The notes under the pieces are model-generated. The model worked only from the letters and a program-made list of their open reading frames with translations. It was not told where the DNA came from and ran no database searches. 64,000 nucleotides of DNA from Thiothrix lacustris DSM 21227 (GTDB taxonomy: Bacteria; Pseudomonadota; Gammaproteobacteria; Thiotrichales; Thiotrichaceae): assembly GCF_000621325.1 (NCBI RefSeq), contig NZ_JHYQ01000007.1, positions 62,001 through 126,000 on the forward strand. Reading direction: 5' to 3'. Within the stretch, counting starts at the first letter, position 1. The number at the start of each line of letters is the position of its first letter. Below are positions 1-9,060 of this stretch, piece after piece. The position numbers and the translations under genes are program-made.

Positions 1-1002
1 ATCGAATCTGCCCGCCGCAGCCTGCCCGAGGCGCGTATCGACGGGGTGACGGTGGAAAGCATGTACCACAGCAAATCCTCCCGTGAACTGATGATCGGGG
101 TAGTGCGCGACCCGGTATTCGGCCCAGTCATCAGCTTTGGTATGGGGGGTACGTCGGTAGAAATTCACCGTGACCGCGCCGTGGCTTTGCCACCGCTGAA
201 CGATTACATGATCAAGAAAACGGTGTGCCGTACCCGTGTGGCGCGCTTGCTGGGCAATTTCCGCAATATGCCCGCAATTAATTTCGAGGCATTGTGGAAA
301 GTCATGCAGCGCGTGTCCGAGATGGTGTGCGAGTTGCCGGAAGTGGTGGAGATGGACATCAATCCGTTAATGGCGGATGCTGACGGTGTGATTGCGGTGG
401 ATGCGCGGTTTATCATCAACTACCCACCGACTTCAGCGCGGCGTTATGATCATATGGCGATTCACCCCTATCCCAACGATTTGGTGAAGCGCCTGCAATT
501 ACCCGATGGAACGGATATTGTCATTCGTCCGATCCGCCCGGAAGATGCCGAAATGGAGCAGGAATTCGTGCGCAACCTGTCGAAAGAATCGCGTTACATG
601 CGCTTCATGCAAGCATTACGGGAACTCACGCCTGACATGCTGGTGCGTCTTACGCAAATTGATTATGACCGTGAAATGGCCTTTCTGGCGCTGACAAGGC
701 AAGAGGGTAAGGAAGTCGAGATGGGTGTGGCGCGTTATGCCATTAACCCCGACAAAAGCAGTTGTGAATTCGCGCTAGTGATTGCCGATGAGTGGCAAAA
801 TCGTGGTCTCGGCGGTGTAATGATGCAGACCCTGATTGATACGGCGCGTGCTAAAGGCTTGCGTACCATTGAGGGCGAAGTATTGCCGCATAATAATGGA
901 ATGCTTAAGCTGATGCAGCGCTTAGGTTTTGCTCGTCATCAGGATGGGCTGGATGATGGTGTGGTGATGGTCACCAAACGCTTAGGAGATACCTGTTGTT
1001 AA
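1..1002 (+). CDS. PatZ/Pka-like acyl-CoA synthetase-type protein N-acetyltransferase, C-terminal part (5' end outside window)
   Basis: The reading frame is open from base 1, so only the last 333 residues are seen. The first part resembles the end of the ATP-grasp/succinyl-CoA-synthetase-like region (EVVEMDINPLMAD). From about residue 175 a GNAT domain follows, with the acetyl-CoA loop region WQNRGLGGVMM and the LHNNGM-type segment (VLPHNNGMLKLMQRLGF). In family members of this architecture (Pka/PatZ/YfiQ) the enzyme acetylates lysines, for example on acetyl-CoA synthetase. The target here is unknown. The stop overlaps the TTG start of thiD by 7 bases, an unusual partner for an acetyltransferase. 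Confidence 0.85.
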   Translation: MESARRSLPEARIDGVTVESMYHSKSSRELMIGVVRDPVFGPVISFGMGGTSVEIHRDRAVALPPLNDYMIKKTVCRTRVARLLGNFRNMPAINFEALWKVMQRVSEMVCELPEVVEMDINPLMADADGVIAVDARFIINYPPTSARRYDHMAIHPYPNDLVKRLQLPDGTDIVIRPIRPEDAEMEQEFVRNLSKESRYMRFMQALRELTPDMLVRLTQIDYDREMAFLALTRQEGKEVEMGVARYAINPDKSSCEFALVIADEWQNRGLGGVMMQTLIDTARAKGLRTIEGEVLPHNNGMLKLMQRLGFARHQDGLDDGVVMVTKRLGDTCC

Positions 1003-1802
1003 CAGAAAACACATCTTCCCCGGCAATGCCGGTTGTCATGACACTGGCGGGGCACGACCCTAGTGGTGGAGCGGGCATTCAGGCGGATATTGAGGCGATT
1101 GCCAGTCAGGGGTGTCACCCGGTGACGGTGATCACGTGCTTAACTGTGCAAGATACCTGCAATGTGCAACGCATTGAGCCGCTGGCGGATTACCTGATTG
1201 AGCAGCAGGCTGAAACGCTGTTGGCCGATATGCCGATAGCGGCGTTCAAAATCGGTTTGCTGGGCAGTGTGGATGTGGTGCAGGCGGTGCACCGCATTTT
1301 GTTGCAAGCACCGGATGTGCCGGTCATTCTCGATCCAGTGCTGGCCGCAGGGGGTGGTAAAGGCTTTACCAGCGATGAGTTGCTGGGTGCCATTCGCGAA
1401 TACCTGTTGCCACTGGCAACGTTACTGACGCCGAATGTGCCGGAAGCGGCGCAATTGGCCGTGCGCGGTGAAACGCAGGACGAACACGCCTTTTCTTTGA
1501 TGGATCAAGGCTGTGAGTATGTATTGCTGACCGGTACTCATGCGCCAACCGAGCGCGTGGAAAATGCCCTGTATGGTGATGGTAAGCGCTTACGCACTTG
1601 GCTGTGGGAGCGCTTGCCAGAAACTTATCACGGTTCGGGCTGCACATTGGCGTCGGCCTGTGCTGCAAATCTTGCCAAGGGTATGGAAGTCAGCAAGGCC
1701 GTTGCCGCTGCGCAAGCGTATACGTGGGGAAGTTTGCAAGCTGCACACAAGCTGGGACGTGGACAATGGTTGCCTAACCGTTTGTACTGGCGGCAGGCAT
1801 GA
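996..1802 (+). CDS. thiD: Hydroxymethylpyrimidine/phosphomethylpyrimidine kinase
   Basis: Ribokinase-fold kinase of thiamine synthesis that phosphorylates HMP and then HMP-P to the diphosphate. Visible signatures are GHDPSGGAGIQAD (residues 19-31), DPVLAAGGGKGF and the C-terminal anion-hole motif HGSGCT (212-217). Length (268 aa) is normal for the family. The start chosen is TTG at 996, because AGGAGA lies 7 bases upstream. The first in-frame ATG at 1026 has no such site and would still keep the kinase motif. It overlaps the acetyltransferase upstream and shares an ATGA overlap with thiE, so the two thi genes are translationally coupled. Confidence 0.93.
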   Translation: MLTENTSSPAMPVVMTLAGHDPSGGAGIQADIEAIASQGCHPVTVITCLTVQDTCNVQRIEPLADYLIEQQAETLLADMPIAAFKIGLLGSVDVVQAVHRILLQAPDVPVILDPVLAAGGGKGFTSDELLGAIREYLLPLATLLTPNVPEAAQLAVRGETQDEHAFSLMDQGCEYVLLTGTHAPTERVENALYGDGKRLRTWLWERLPETYHGSGCTLASACAANLAKGMEVSKAVAAAQAYTWGSLQAAHKLGRGQWLPNRLYWRQA

Positions 1803-2416
1803 TGCAGGGGCTTTACGTCATCACGGATGGTTCGACAGGTGACGTGTTGTTGGATAAGGTCGAGCAGGCTTTACGCGGTGGCGCTGCACTGGTGCAATAC
1901 CGTGATAAGAGCATGGATGCTACCCGGCGTGGGCAGGAAGCCGCAGCCTTACGCGATTTGTGCCACCACTACCATGCCCTGTTTATCGTCAATGACGATG
2001 TGGTCTTGGCGAAAACCGTGCAAGCCGATGGTGTACACGTCGGGCGTGACGATTCTGCCTTGCGAGCGGCACGTGACTATCTGGGGAAATCTACGCTTAT
2101 AGGGGTGTCATGTTACAACCGCTTGGCGTTAGCGTTGGATGCTGCCGCACAGGGCGCTGATTACATTGCATTTGGTAGCTTTTTTCCATCACCAACTAAG
2201 CCGGATGCACCGCGTGCTACGCTGGAATTGTTGCAACAAGCCCGCCAGCAACTCGCACTGCCTATTTGCGCGATTGGTGGCATTACCTTGGATAATGCGC
2301 CCAGCCTGTTGGCAAACGGGGCAGATATGCTGGCAGTCATTACCGATGTATTTAATAGCTCGGATATTGTGCAGCAGGCAACCCGTTATCAAGCGTTGGC
2401 TCATACTGTCCCGTAG
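1799..2416 (+). CDS. thiE: Thiamine-phosphate synthase
   Basis: Joins HMP-PP and thiazole phosphate to make thiamine phosphate. It is a TIM-barrel of normal size (205 aa) with QYRDK (residues 33-37), NDDVVLAKTVQADGVHVG, the SFFPSPTKPDAP substrate loop and the phosphate-binding AIGGIT motif. ATGA overlap with thiD. Its last 65 bases are overlapped by the convergent unknown gene on the minus strand. The thiazole half of the pathway (thiG, thiS) lies 54 kb away in this window. Confidence 0.95.
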   Translation: MMQGLYVITDGSTGDVLLDKVEQALRGGAALVQYRDKSMDATRRGQEAAALRDLCHHYHALFIVNDDVVLAKTVQADGVHVGRDDSALRAARDYLGKSTLIGVSCYNRLALALDAAAQGADYIAFGSFFPSPTKPDAPRATLELLQQARQQLALPICAIGGITLDNAPSLLANGADMLAVITDVFNSSDIVQQATRYQALAHTVP

Positions 2417-3872
2417 TATTGGCGTCATCGATGTAATAAGTGGTGGAGCCGTAAGCCTCTAGTGGCGCTTCTGCTGCCATGGGTGGTGCGCCCTTGAGGA
2501 TGTTGACGGCTTCTTGCAGGGTGTTCTGCTTATCGGGCTGTTGGGTTTGTTGTAGTTGCTCTTCAATGTGCTGGCGTAGTACCGTATTTTGCTGAAGTCT
2601 TTTTATCAGCTCATCACCACCGACTGAAGCAGTCAATACTAGGGCGATTTGTTCCTCTTGTACTTGGCTGTTCACAATCCGTTGATAAAATGTGTTGGCT
2701 GCCTGTTCAGGATTTTTAAGTAACTCAATGGCATAAGTTTGATTGCCGTATTCGTACAAGCTGTAACGGTCTTGTAGTGTGAGGAGGGTTAGGCCACTCT
2801 CTAGGTAACTTATCATCAATTGCCGGAGTGGTTCTGGGAGCGCTTGATTAGAGACTGTCGGGGTATTGGGAGAGATGTACATAAAAACCGTATTACCCAA
2901 TTGCGACTGTAAATTCTTACGTTGTTCTGCTGTCATTGGCGTGCTGCTGATATCTCGAAGCAAGCTCGCCATATCCATCGAGAGATCCGTCAGGTTGGCA
3001 TTTTGCAGGCGGAAACTGAAATATTGATCAGGAGCAATACGCGTGCGTAGCATGTCGAGTTGTTGTGAAAAGCGTTCTGCCGAAACTAACCATTGCTGGT
3101 TTTGTGACATGATGTGGTAAATATCCAGATAGGCTTTCAGTATTTCCGGGTCGGCTTCTTGCTGGAATTGTGTTTCTATAAATTGCTGAATACGTTGTAG
3201 GCGTGGGTTAGCGGGGGATTCACCGGCTTTTTTGTCAGGTGTGCCGGAGTCGTAATAGGTTTCGGAGGTTAATAGAATATTGAAGATTAAGCTTGAGCGT
3301 GCTTCAGTGCTTTGTCCACCACTACTGAGCGTTATGAGCATGTCTTCAAACAGGGCGTCATCGATGGCATTATTGAACAGGTTGATGGCTAGTGAGCTAA
3401 TACTGTCTTCTAGCCCCAGTGACAATGCTTCTTCCCATATAAAACGTTGGGTAATAGGTTTGGAAATATCACTAGCTTCCATTATTTTTTGATGAAGCTG
3501 TTGTGATAGTTCATCAATGCGTGGCTGGTATGTTTGTTCGATGGTCACATCTATGAGTTGATAGGGCGTAAGTGGATTAAATAGTTGTTTTTGCAGAATA
3601 GAAAGTTCCTGCATGATACTGCTAATCGCTGTCAATAATGGTTCAAGAACTGCTTGCTTGTTTGGCGGGGGCGGCGGTGATGAGGGTAACGTACTGTCTG
3701 TTTTCGGTGTCCAGTCATTGGGTAATGCGCTGAAAATATGACGAGTTTCTGGTAGTGATGGTGGTGATTCTGCTAGAAAGGGGACATCAGGTTTGCTTGG
3801 TTTACTGATAAAGTAAGCCATGAACAAGCTAATTGCCACAACCAATCCGAAACCCAGTTTGTAACTGTTCAA
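2352..3872 (-). CDS. Unknown membrane-anchored protein, one N-terminal TM segment
   Basis: I do not recognise this family. A hydrophobic helix (GFGLVVAISLFMAYFIS) near the N terminus is followed by a proline-rich linker (SPPPPPNK) and about 420 residues of helical, Gln-rich sequence. This suggests an anchored protein whose body lies outside the membrane. The frame is open to TTG at 3923, but that start has no ribosome site. TTG at 3872 has GAGAGG 7 bases upstream and gives a protein of about 506 aa beginning just before the TM helix, so I use it. It is divergent from hemL and overlaps the end of thiE. Base composition is more AT-rich than the neighbours. Confidence 0.7.
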   Translation of the reverse strand: MNSYKLGFGLVVAISLFMAYFISKPSKPDVPFLAESPPSLPETRHIFSALPNDWTPKTDSTLPSSPPPPPNKQAVLEPLLTAISSIMQELSILQKQLFNPLTPYQLIDVTIEQTYQPRIDELSQQLHQKIMEASDISKPITQRFIWEEALSLGLEDSISSLAINLFNNAIDDALFEDMLITLSSGGQSTEARSSLIFNILLTSETYYDSGTPDKKAGESPANPRLQRIQQFIETQFQQEADPEILKAYLDIYHIMSQNQQWLVSAERFSQQLDMLRTRIAPDQYFSFRLQNANLTDLSMDMASLLRDISSTPMTAEQRKNLQSQLGNTVFMYISPNTPTVSNQALPEPLRQLMISYLESGLTLLTLQDRYSLYEYGNQTYAIELLKNPEQAANTFYQRIVNSQVQEEQIALVLTASVGGDELIKRLQQNTVLRQHIEEQLQQTQQPDKQNTLQEAVNILKGAPPMAAEAPLEAYGSTTYYIDDANTTGQYEPTLDNGLPAAQYPSY

Positions 3873-3934
3873 GCGCGTGCCTCTCGCGTAAGATATGAAG
3901 GTCTTTCTAGTCAACTCTGCCAAGGATGCCAGCC

Positions 3935-5215
3935 GTGACCCGTTCCGAAACCCTGTTTGAGCAAGCTAAACACTCCATTCCCGGTGGTGTGAATTCCCCG
4001 GTACGTGCCTTCCGTAGTGTCGGAGGAACTCCCCGTTTTATTGCTCGTGCCCAAGGCGCTTATATGTGGGACGCGGATGGTAATCGTCTGATTGATTATG
4101 TCGGTTCTTGGGGGCCAATGGTGGCTGGTCATGCGCACCCGGAAGTGGTTGCCGCAGTACAAGCCGCCGCTGTCGATGGTTTGAGTTACGGTGCTCCAAC
4201 CGAACTTGAAATTACCATGGCTGAGAAAGTCTGTGCGCTGGTGCCTTCCATCGAGATGGTACGTATGACCAGTTCCGGTACAGAAGCGACGATGTCCGCT
4301 ATTCGCTTGGCTCGGGGATTTACGGGGCGTAATTTCCTGATCAAGTTTGAGGGCGGGTATCACGGTCATGGTGACTCCTTACTGGTGAAGGCTGGATCCG
4401 GTGCATTGACATTCGGACAACCCAGTTCCCCGGGTGTCCCTGCTGAATTGGCGCAATACACGCTGACACTGGATTACAATGATAGCGCACAAGTAAAAAA
4501 AGTGTTTGCCGAGCGTGGGCATGAAATTGCTTGCATCATTGTCGAGCCAGTATCGGGCAATATGAATTGTATTCCACCTGTGCCCGGTTTCCTTGAAACC
4601 CTGCGCGAAGTGTGTGATGAATCCGGTGCGGTATTGATTTTCGATGAGGTCATGACTGGGTTTCGTGTCGCCTTAGGTGGTGCGCAACAGCTATACAACG
4701 TCAAGCCAGACATTACCACGTTAGGTAAAATCATCGGCGGGGGGATGCCTGTTGGTGCGTTTGGTGGTAGACGAGACATCATGGAGCATTTATCGCCACT
4801 GGGTGCGGTTTATCAGGCGGGTACTTTATCGGGCAATCCCATTGCGATGACTGCTGGCTTGAAGATGCTAGAGATCATTTCTCGTGAGAATTTTTACACA
4901 GAGTTAACCAGTAAAACTACCTATTTGCTCGAAGGTCTGCAACAAGCTGCGGATGCTGCTGGGGTTGCCTTTATGACCCAACAAGTAGGCGGTATGTTTG
5001 GCTTGTTTTTTACCACTGAAGCGCGTATCGATACGTATGCTCAGGTTACTGCGTGTAATACTGAGCGATTTAATCGTTTCTTTCACGGTATGCTGAATCG
5101 TGGTGTTTACCTTGCACCATCGGCTTATGAGGCAGGTTTTGTCTCTAATGCCCATAGTCAAGCCGATTTGGACGAAACCATCGCCATTGCCAAAGACGTA
5201 TTTGCCAGCCTGTAA
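3935..5215 (+). CDS. hemL: Glutamate-1-semialdehyde 2,1-aminomutase
   Basis: PLP enzyme of the C5 heme pathway that converts glutamate-1-semialdehyde to 5-aminolevulinate. Clear family signatures are [16 protein letters not shown] at the N terminus, [16 protein letters not shown], the Asp of [10 protein letters not shown] and the PLP lysine in [14 protein letters not shown] at about residue 265. The ATG at 3926 is almost on top of the AAGGA at 3922-3926. GTG at 3935 is 8 bases beyond it and gives [12 protein letters not shown], the usual family start, so I choose GTG. It is followed after 18 bases by the protease gene. Confidence 0.95.
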   Translation: MTRSETLFEQAKHSIPGGVNSPVRAFRSVGGTPRFIARAQGAYMWDADGNRLIDYVGSWGPMVAGHAHPEVVAAVQAAAVDGLSYGAPTELEITMAEKVCALVPSIEMVRMTSSGTEATMSAIRLARGFTGRNFLIKFEGGYHGHGDSLLVKAGSGALTFGQPSSPGVPAELAQYTLTLDYNDSAQVKKVFAERGHEIACIIVEPVSGNMNCIPPVPGFLETLREVCDESGAVLIFDEVMTGFRVALGGAQQLYNVKPDITTLGKIIGGGMPVGAFGGRRDIMEHLSPLGAVYQAGTLSGNPIAMTAGLKMLEIISRENFYTELTSKTTYLLEGLQQAADAAGVAFMTQQVGGMFGLFFTTEARIDTYAQVTACNTERFNRFFHGMLNRGVYLAPSAYEAGFVSNAHSQADLDETIAIAKDVFASL

Positions 5216-5233
5216 GCTGCAAGGAATGCCCTC

Positions 5234-6499
5234 GTGCTGTTAAGACTTTTTCTTTTGTTGGCGACCCTGTGGGTCGCTGCCCCGGCGTGTGCGGAAAATA
5301 CGTCCTCCTCTATTTCTATTTATTCTGATGTTGAGCAATCGGTTTATCAGGTACAGGTTATTAACCTGCAAACGGGTAAGAAAAATGCGATTGGTTCTGC
5401 ATTTGTGGTGATGGATCCGACGATTCTGGCGACTAATTACCATGTGGTCAGTACATACATCAATAACCCAAAGGGTGATTTTGCGCTGGATTACCTGTCA
5501 ACGACCGGTGAAACGGGGCGCTTGGAATTGCTGGCGGTGGATGTTATTCACGATCTGGCGGTATTGAAAGCGACAACTGCACTGGGCAAGCCATTGCAGA
5601 TTGCTAAAATTCCCCCCAAAGGTACGCGCCTGTATTCTTTGGGTAACCCCATGGATAAGGGATTTTCTATTGTGGAGGGGACAAATAACGGTGTCATGAA
5701 ATCTAGCGATGATAATAACATCCTGTTTTCTGGCAGCCTAAACCCTGGCATGAGTGGCGGCCCTACATTGATTGACACTAAGGAAGTGGTGGGTGTCAAT
5801 GTGGCGACGTCCGGTAATGGTTTAAGCTACTTGGTGCCCGCTGAGTATTTGGCGATTATTCTGGAGCGTTTGAAGCTAAATAATTTTAAGGCAGATGAAG
5901 ATATTTTTCAGCGTCTTAGCGAACAACTGCTGAATAATGCTGATAAGTATGTGCAGCGTTTGCGGAATATGGCGTGGACCAGTGAGCGTATCGGTCATTT
6001 CATGGTTCCGATGGATATTCCGGGGGCGACGCGTTGCTGGGATAACAGCACTAAGCCTAGCCCAGATGATCTGATGCATTCTTATTTTACCCAGTGCAGT
6101 AATGAGAGCAGCATTTATTTGGATGATGATCTCGAAGTGGGAACACTGGCGTATGAGTATATTTGGTTGGATGGCAACAATATGATGCCTGCTCGCTTTT
6201 ACCGCCAATACGAGGCGATGAATGCCAGCGTCTCCAATAGCGGAGCAGGTAAGCAGGATGTCAGTAACTTTGCGTGTTTTACGGATTTTACGGCGGTATC
6301 TGGGCAGGAATTCAAGTTGACCATTTGTCGCCGTGATTACTTTAACTACGCCGGTTTGAGTGATCTGTTGGTCACGGCTGCACTGGTGGGCAATAAGCGT
6401 GAGGGAATGTTGTTTAATTTGGATATGACAGGAACCACCTTTACTAGCGGAATGGCGTTGTTACAACGCATGTTGGAGGATTTCAAATGGCAAAAATGA
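5234..6499 (+). CDS. Secreted trypsin-like (S1C-type) serine protease
   Basis: A signal peptide (residues 1-20, ending APACA) directs it to the periplasm. The catalytic triad can be placed at His70 (ATNYHVV), Asp107 (VIHDLAVL) and Ser174 (PGMSGGP). Only one protease domain is present. The roughly 200 residues after it do not show a PDZ domain that I can recognise, unlike DegP/DegQ. GTG start with AAGGAA 7 bases upstream. Its 3' end overlaps the FHA gene by 13 bases, so the two are probably expressed and used together. The substrate is unknown. Confidence 0.85.
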   Translation: MLLRLFLLLATLWVAAPACAENTSSSISIYSDVEQSVYQVQVINLQTGKKNAIGSAFVVMDPTILATNYHVVSTYINNPKGDFALDYLSTTGETGRLELLAVDVIHDLAVLKATTALGKPLQIAKIPPKGTRLYSLGNPMDKGFSIVEGTNNGVMKSSDDNNILFSGSLNPGMSGGPTLIDTKEVVGVNVATSGNGLSYLVPAEYLAIILERLKLNNFKADEDIFQRLSEQLLNNADKYVQRLRNMAWTSERIGHFMVPMDIPGATRCWDNSTKPSPDDLMHSYFTQCSNESSIYLDDDLEVGTLAYEYIWLDGNNMMPARFYRQYEAMNASVSNSGAGKQDVSNFACFTDFTAVSGQEFKLTICRRDYFNYAGLSDLLVTAALVGNKREGMLFNLDMTGTTFTSGMALLQRMLEDFKWQK

Positions 6500-7443
6500 T
6501 GATTGAAATCCAGACGCGTGGCCTTAATCAGTATCAGCGTCTGGCGCACTTTCCGGTGACGATTGGGCGGGCACTGGATAACGATGTCATTCTTTCTGAT
6601 CGGTCGGTGTCGCCGCACCATTTGCGGCTGGAACAAGATGAAGACGGGCAAGTGTTTGTCCATAACTTGGTTCTGGAAAATGGGACGCGCCTGAATGAGC
6701 ATCCGCTAGGGGAGCAGCCCGTACAAGTACCGATTCCCAGTCAGTTGGTGTTAGGAGACCGTAAGCTGCGGCTAGTATCAATGGATACCCCCGTGGAAAA
6801 CACGTATGTCAGCCACTGTCGCAGTTTGTTTGCACCTTTGTGTAAGCCGTTCTGGGCGATAATGCTTTTGTTTATGGCTATAGGCGGCTTGTTGGTCAAT
6901 GACTATCTGGATGTTGGCTTACAGAAAGACCTACTATTTTACTTTAGCGGGTTGCTGCCCAGCTTGTTATGGATATTATTTTGGACCTTGGCGATTAGTG
7001 GTATTACCCGATTAATTACCCATCGGTGGGAGTTTACGCCAGCGTTAAGTGTGGTTGCTTTGTTTAGTCTGATGCCATTGGTGTTTCAGGAAGTGGGCGG
7101 TGCATTGAATTATTTTTTGACCTCAGACGCACCGACAATGTGGTTAGTGGGTGGGGTCAGTGATTTCTTGTTGTTGCCAGTGCTGGTTTACGCTTATCTG
7201 CATTGGGTATTGAATCAGAGGCATTTGCCAGCGCTGGGATTTGCGCTGGTACTGAGCGCGTTACCCTTGGGATTACGGGCGATCAACTTGCTGGATCAGG
7301 TGACGGCGGATAAGGAGTTTTCCAGTGATCCTTATTACAACCAGACGCTGAGTTCGCTGAATATTCATGCTCGCCCAGCGTTGCCGTTGGCGGATTACCT
7401 GAAGAAAGCAACAGAAGCGTTGCCTTCACAGGTGGAAGAGTAA
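6487..7443 (+). CDS. FHA-domain membrane protein
   Basis: The N-terminal forkhead-associated domain (about residues 22-95) has the phosphothreonine-binding pattern GR (27-28), S40, H45 and the late NGTRLN turn. It is followed by four or five hydrophobic segments between about 115 and 270 (for example FWAIMLLFMAIGGLLV and FLLLPVLVYAYLHWVL). This fits a cytoplasmic phosphopeptide reader anchored in the inner membrane. No Ser/Thr kinase is seen in the window. GGAGGA precedes the ATG inside the protease gene. The overlap suggests a link between phospho-signalling and the periplasmic protease, which is inference. Confidence 0.82.
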   Translation: MAKMMIEIQTRGLNQYQRLAHFPVTIGRALDNDVILSDRSVSPHHLRLEQDEDGQVFVHNLVLENGTRLNEHPLGEQPVQVPIPSQLVLGDRKLRLVSMDTPVENTYVSHCRSLFAPLCKPFWAIMLLFMAIGGLLVNDYLDVGLQKDLLFYFSGLLPSLLWILFWTLAISGITRLITHRWEFTPALSVVALFSLMPLVFQEVGGALNYFLTSDAPTMWLVGGVSDFLLLPVLVYAYLHWVLNQRHLPALGFALVLSALPLGLRAINLLDQVTADKEFSSDPYYNQTLSSLNIHARPALPLADYLKKATEALPSQVEE

Positions 7444-7456
7444 GCACTCCTCCCGA

Positions 7457-8188
7457 TCAGAGATCACCGTAGTGGTGCTGGAGCAAGGCCAGTGCGGTGA
7501 TGCTAGCAGTTTCAGCCCGCAGGATACGCGGGCCGAGTGACACGGGTGTAACGCCTGCTTGCACACAGCTTGCTACTTCCGCATCGCTAAAGCCGCCTTC
7601 GGGGCCGATTAGTAAGGCAACGGGCGTCGGCAAGTCCAGCGGTAGGCTGTTGATGCGGGGGTAGTCACCCGGCGCGAGAATCAGGCGTGTGCCTTCAAAA
7701 GGCTGCTCCAGCCAGTCATCCAGTTCCAGCGGGGCATTCAGTTGCGGCATTCGGGTGCGCCCGGATTGTTCGCAAGCCGCTACCATAATGCCCTCCCAAT
7801 GCTGCATTTTCTTGTCGACCTTTTCCTTGCCGATCCGCGCCACACTGCGTTGCGTGACCAGTGGCTGGAAGGTGGCAACACCGAGTTCTACCGCTTTTTG
7901 CAGGGCGAAATCCATTTTGTCAGGCTTGATGATGGCTTGCACCAGCGTGAGTTGCAGGGGGGATTCGGTATCAATCTCAGCAAAGGCTTCGATCAAGACA
8001 GAGGCGCTGCGTTTGCTGACGTTGTGGATCTGCGCGGCATATTCACCGCCTTCACCGTTGAACAGGATCAGGGGTTCGCCGACGTTCAGGCGCAAAACTT
8101 GCACGGCATGGCGGAAGGTGCTGTCAGGCAGGGGGAATGCCTGCCCGACAGTCAATGCATCCGTGATATAAAAACGTGGAATGCGCAT
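7457..8188 (-). CDS. rsmE: 16S rRNA (uracil(1498)-N3)-methyltransferase
   Basis: SPOUT-family methyltransferase that modifies U1498 of 16S rRNA. Signatures are LLIGPEGGFSDAE (SAM-binding knot) and LGPRILRAETA near the C terminus, with VQAIIKPDKMDFALQKAVELG in the middle. Length 243 aa is normal. Its start overlaps the metF stop by one base (TAATG). It is therefore the last gene of the metK-ahcY-metF operon, a natural place for a SAM-using enzyme. Confidence 0.95.
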   Translation of the reverse strand: MRIPRFYITDALTVGQAFPLPDSTFRHAVQVLRLNVGEPLILFNGEGGEYAAQIHNVSKRSASVLIEAFAEIDTESPLQLTLVQAIIKPDKMDFALQKAVELGVATFQPLVTQRSVARIGKEKVDKKMQHWEGIMVAACEQSGRTRMPQLNAPLELDDWLEQPFEGTRLILAPGDYPRINSLPLDLPTPVALLIGPEGGFSDAEVASCVQAGVTPVSLGPRILRAETASITALALLQHHYGDL

Positions 8189-9060
8189 TAGTCCGCTAAC
8201 CCGATGTTTTTCCAGATGCTCATGGTCGGTTCAACCCGGTTCATGGTGTAGAAATGCAAGCCAGGAGCGCCGGTTTCCAGCAGGTTTTCCGCCAGCAAAC
8301 TGATGAATTCCTCGCCGAATTTGGCAATTGCATCGGTGTCATCACCATAGGTTTCCAGTTGCTTACGCAACCAGCGCGGGATTTCTGCGCCGCACATATC
8401 CGAAAACCGTGCCAGTTGGGTGTAGTTGGTGATCGGCATAATGCCGGGCACGATGGGGATTTCCACGCCCTTTTTCACGCATTCATCCACGAAATGCCAA
8501 TACGCATCGGCGTTGAAGAAGTATTGCGTAATGGCACTGTTTGCGCCCGCTTTCACCTTCCGCACAAAGTTGTCGATGTCGACTTTGAGGTTAGATGCTT
8601 GCGGGTGCATTTCCGGGTAGGCGGCGACTTCGATGTGGAAGTCATCGCCGGTTTCCTTGCGGATGAATGCCACCAGTTCGTTGGCGTAGCGGAATTCGCC
8701 GAGGTCGCGTGAGCCGGAAGGCAAATCACCGCGCAGGGCAATAATGTGCTTGATGCCGTTATTGCGGTAAGTGTCGAGAATCTCGCGGATTTGTTCGGCA
8801 CTGGAGCCGACACACGACAAATGTGGTGCGGCCTCAATGCCTGAATCGCGCTGGATTTCCAGCACAGTATTCAGCGTATTGGCTTGCGTCGAGCCACCTG
8901 CACCGTAGGTGACGGAAAAGAAGCGTGGCTTCAATGTCGCCAATTGGGTGCGCACTGCCCGCAGATTTTCCGCGCCCTTGTCGGTTTTCGGCGGGAAAAA
9001 CTCGAAGCTGAAAACCAGGTCATCGCCGTGGCTATGATCGTGTTGATGTTCGTCAGTCAT
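8188..9060 (-). CDS. metF: 5,10-methylenetetrahydrofolate reductase
   Basis: Flavoprotein that makes 5-methyl-THF for methionine synthesis. Motifs seen are FSFEFFPPKTDKGAENL near the N terminus, FSVTYGAGGST, the IIALRGDLP segment, GANSAITQYFFNADAY and IPIVPGIMPITNY. Length 290 aa matches bacterial MetF. It begins with a His-rich stretch (DEHQHDHSHGDD), which is not part of the catalytic fold. It overlaps the upstream methyltransferase gene by 8 bases and rsmE by 1. It belongs to the SAH-riboswitch operon. Confidence 0.96.
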   Translation of the reverse strand: MTDEHQHDHSHGDDLVFSFEFFPPKTDKGAENLRAVRTQLATLKPRFFSVTYGAGGSTQANTLNTVLEIQRDSGIEAAPHLSCVGSSAEQIREILDTYRNNGIKHIIALRGDLPSGSRDLGEFRYANELVAFIRKETGDDFHIEVAAYPEMHPQASNLKVDIDNFVRKVKAGANSAITQYFFNADAYWHFVDECVKKGVEIPIVPGIMPITNYTQLARFSDMCGAEIPRWLRKQLETYGDDTDAIAKFGEEFISLLAENLLETGAPGLHFYTMNRVEPTMSIWKNIGLAD

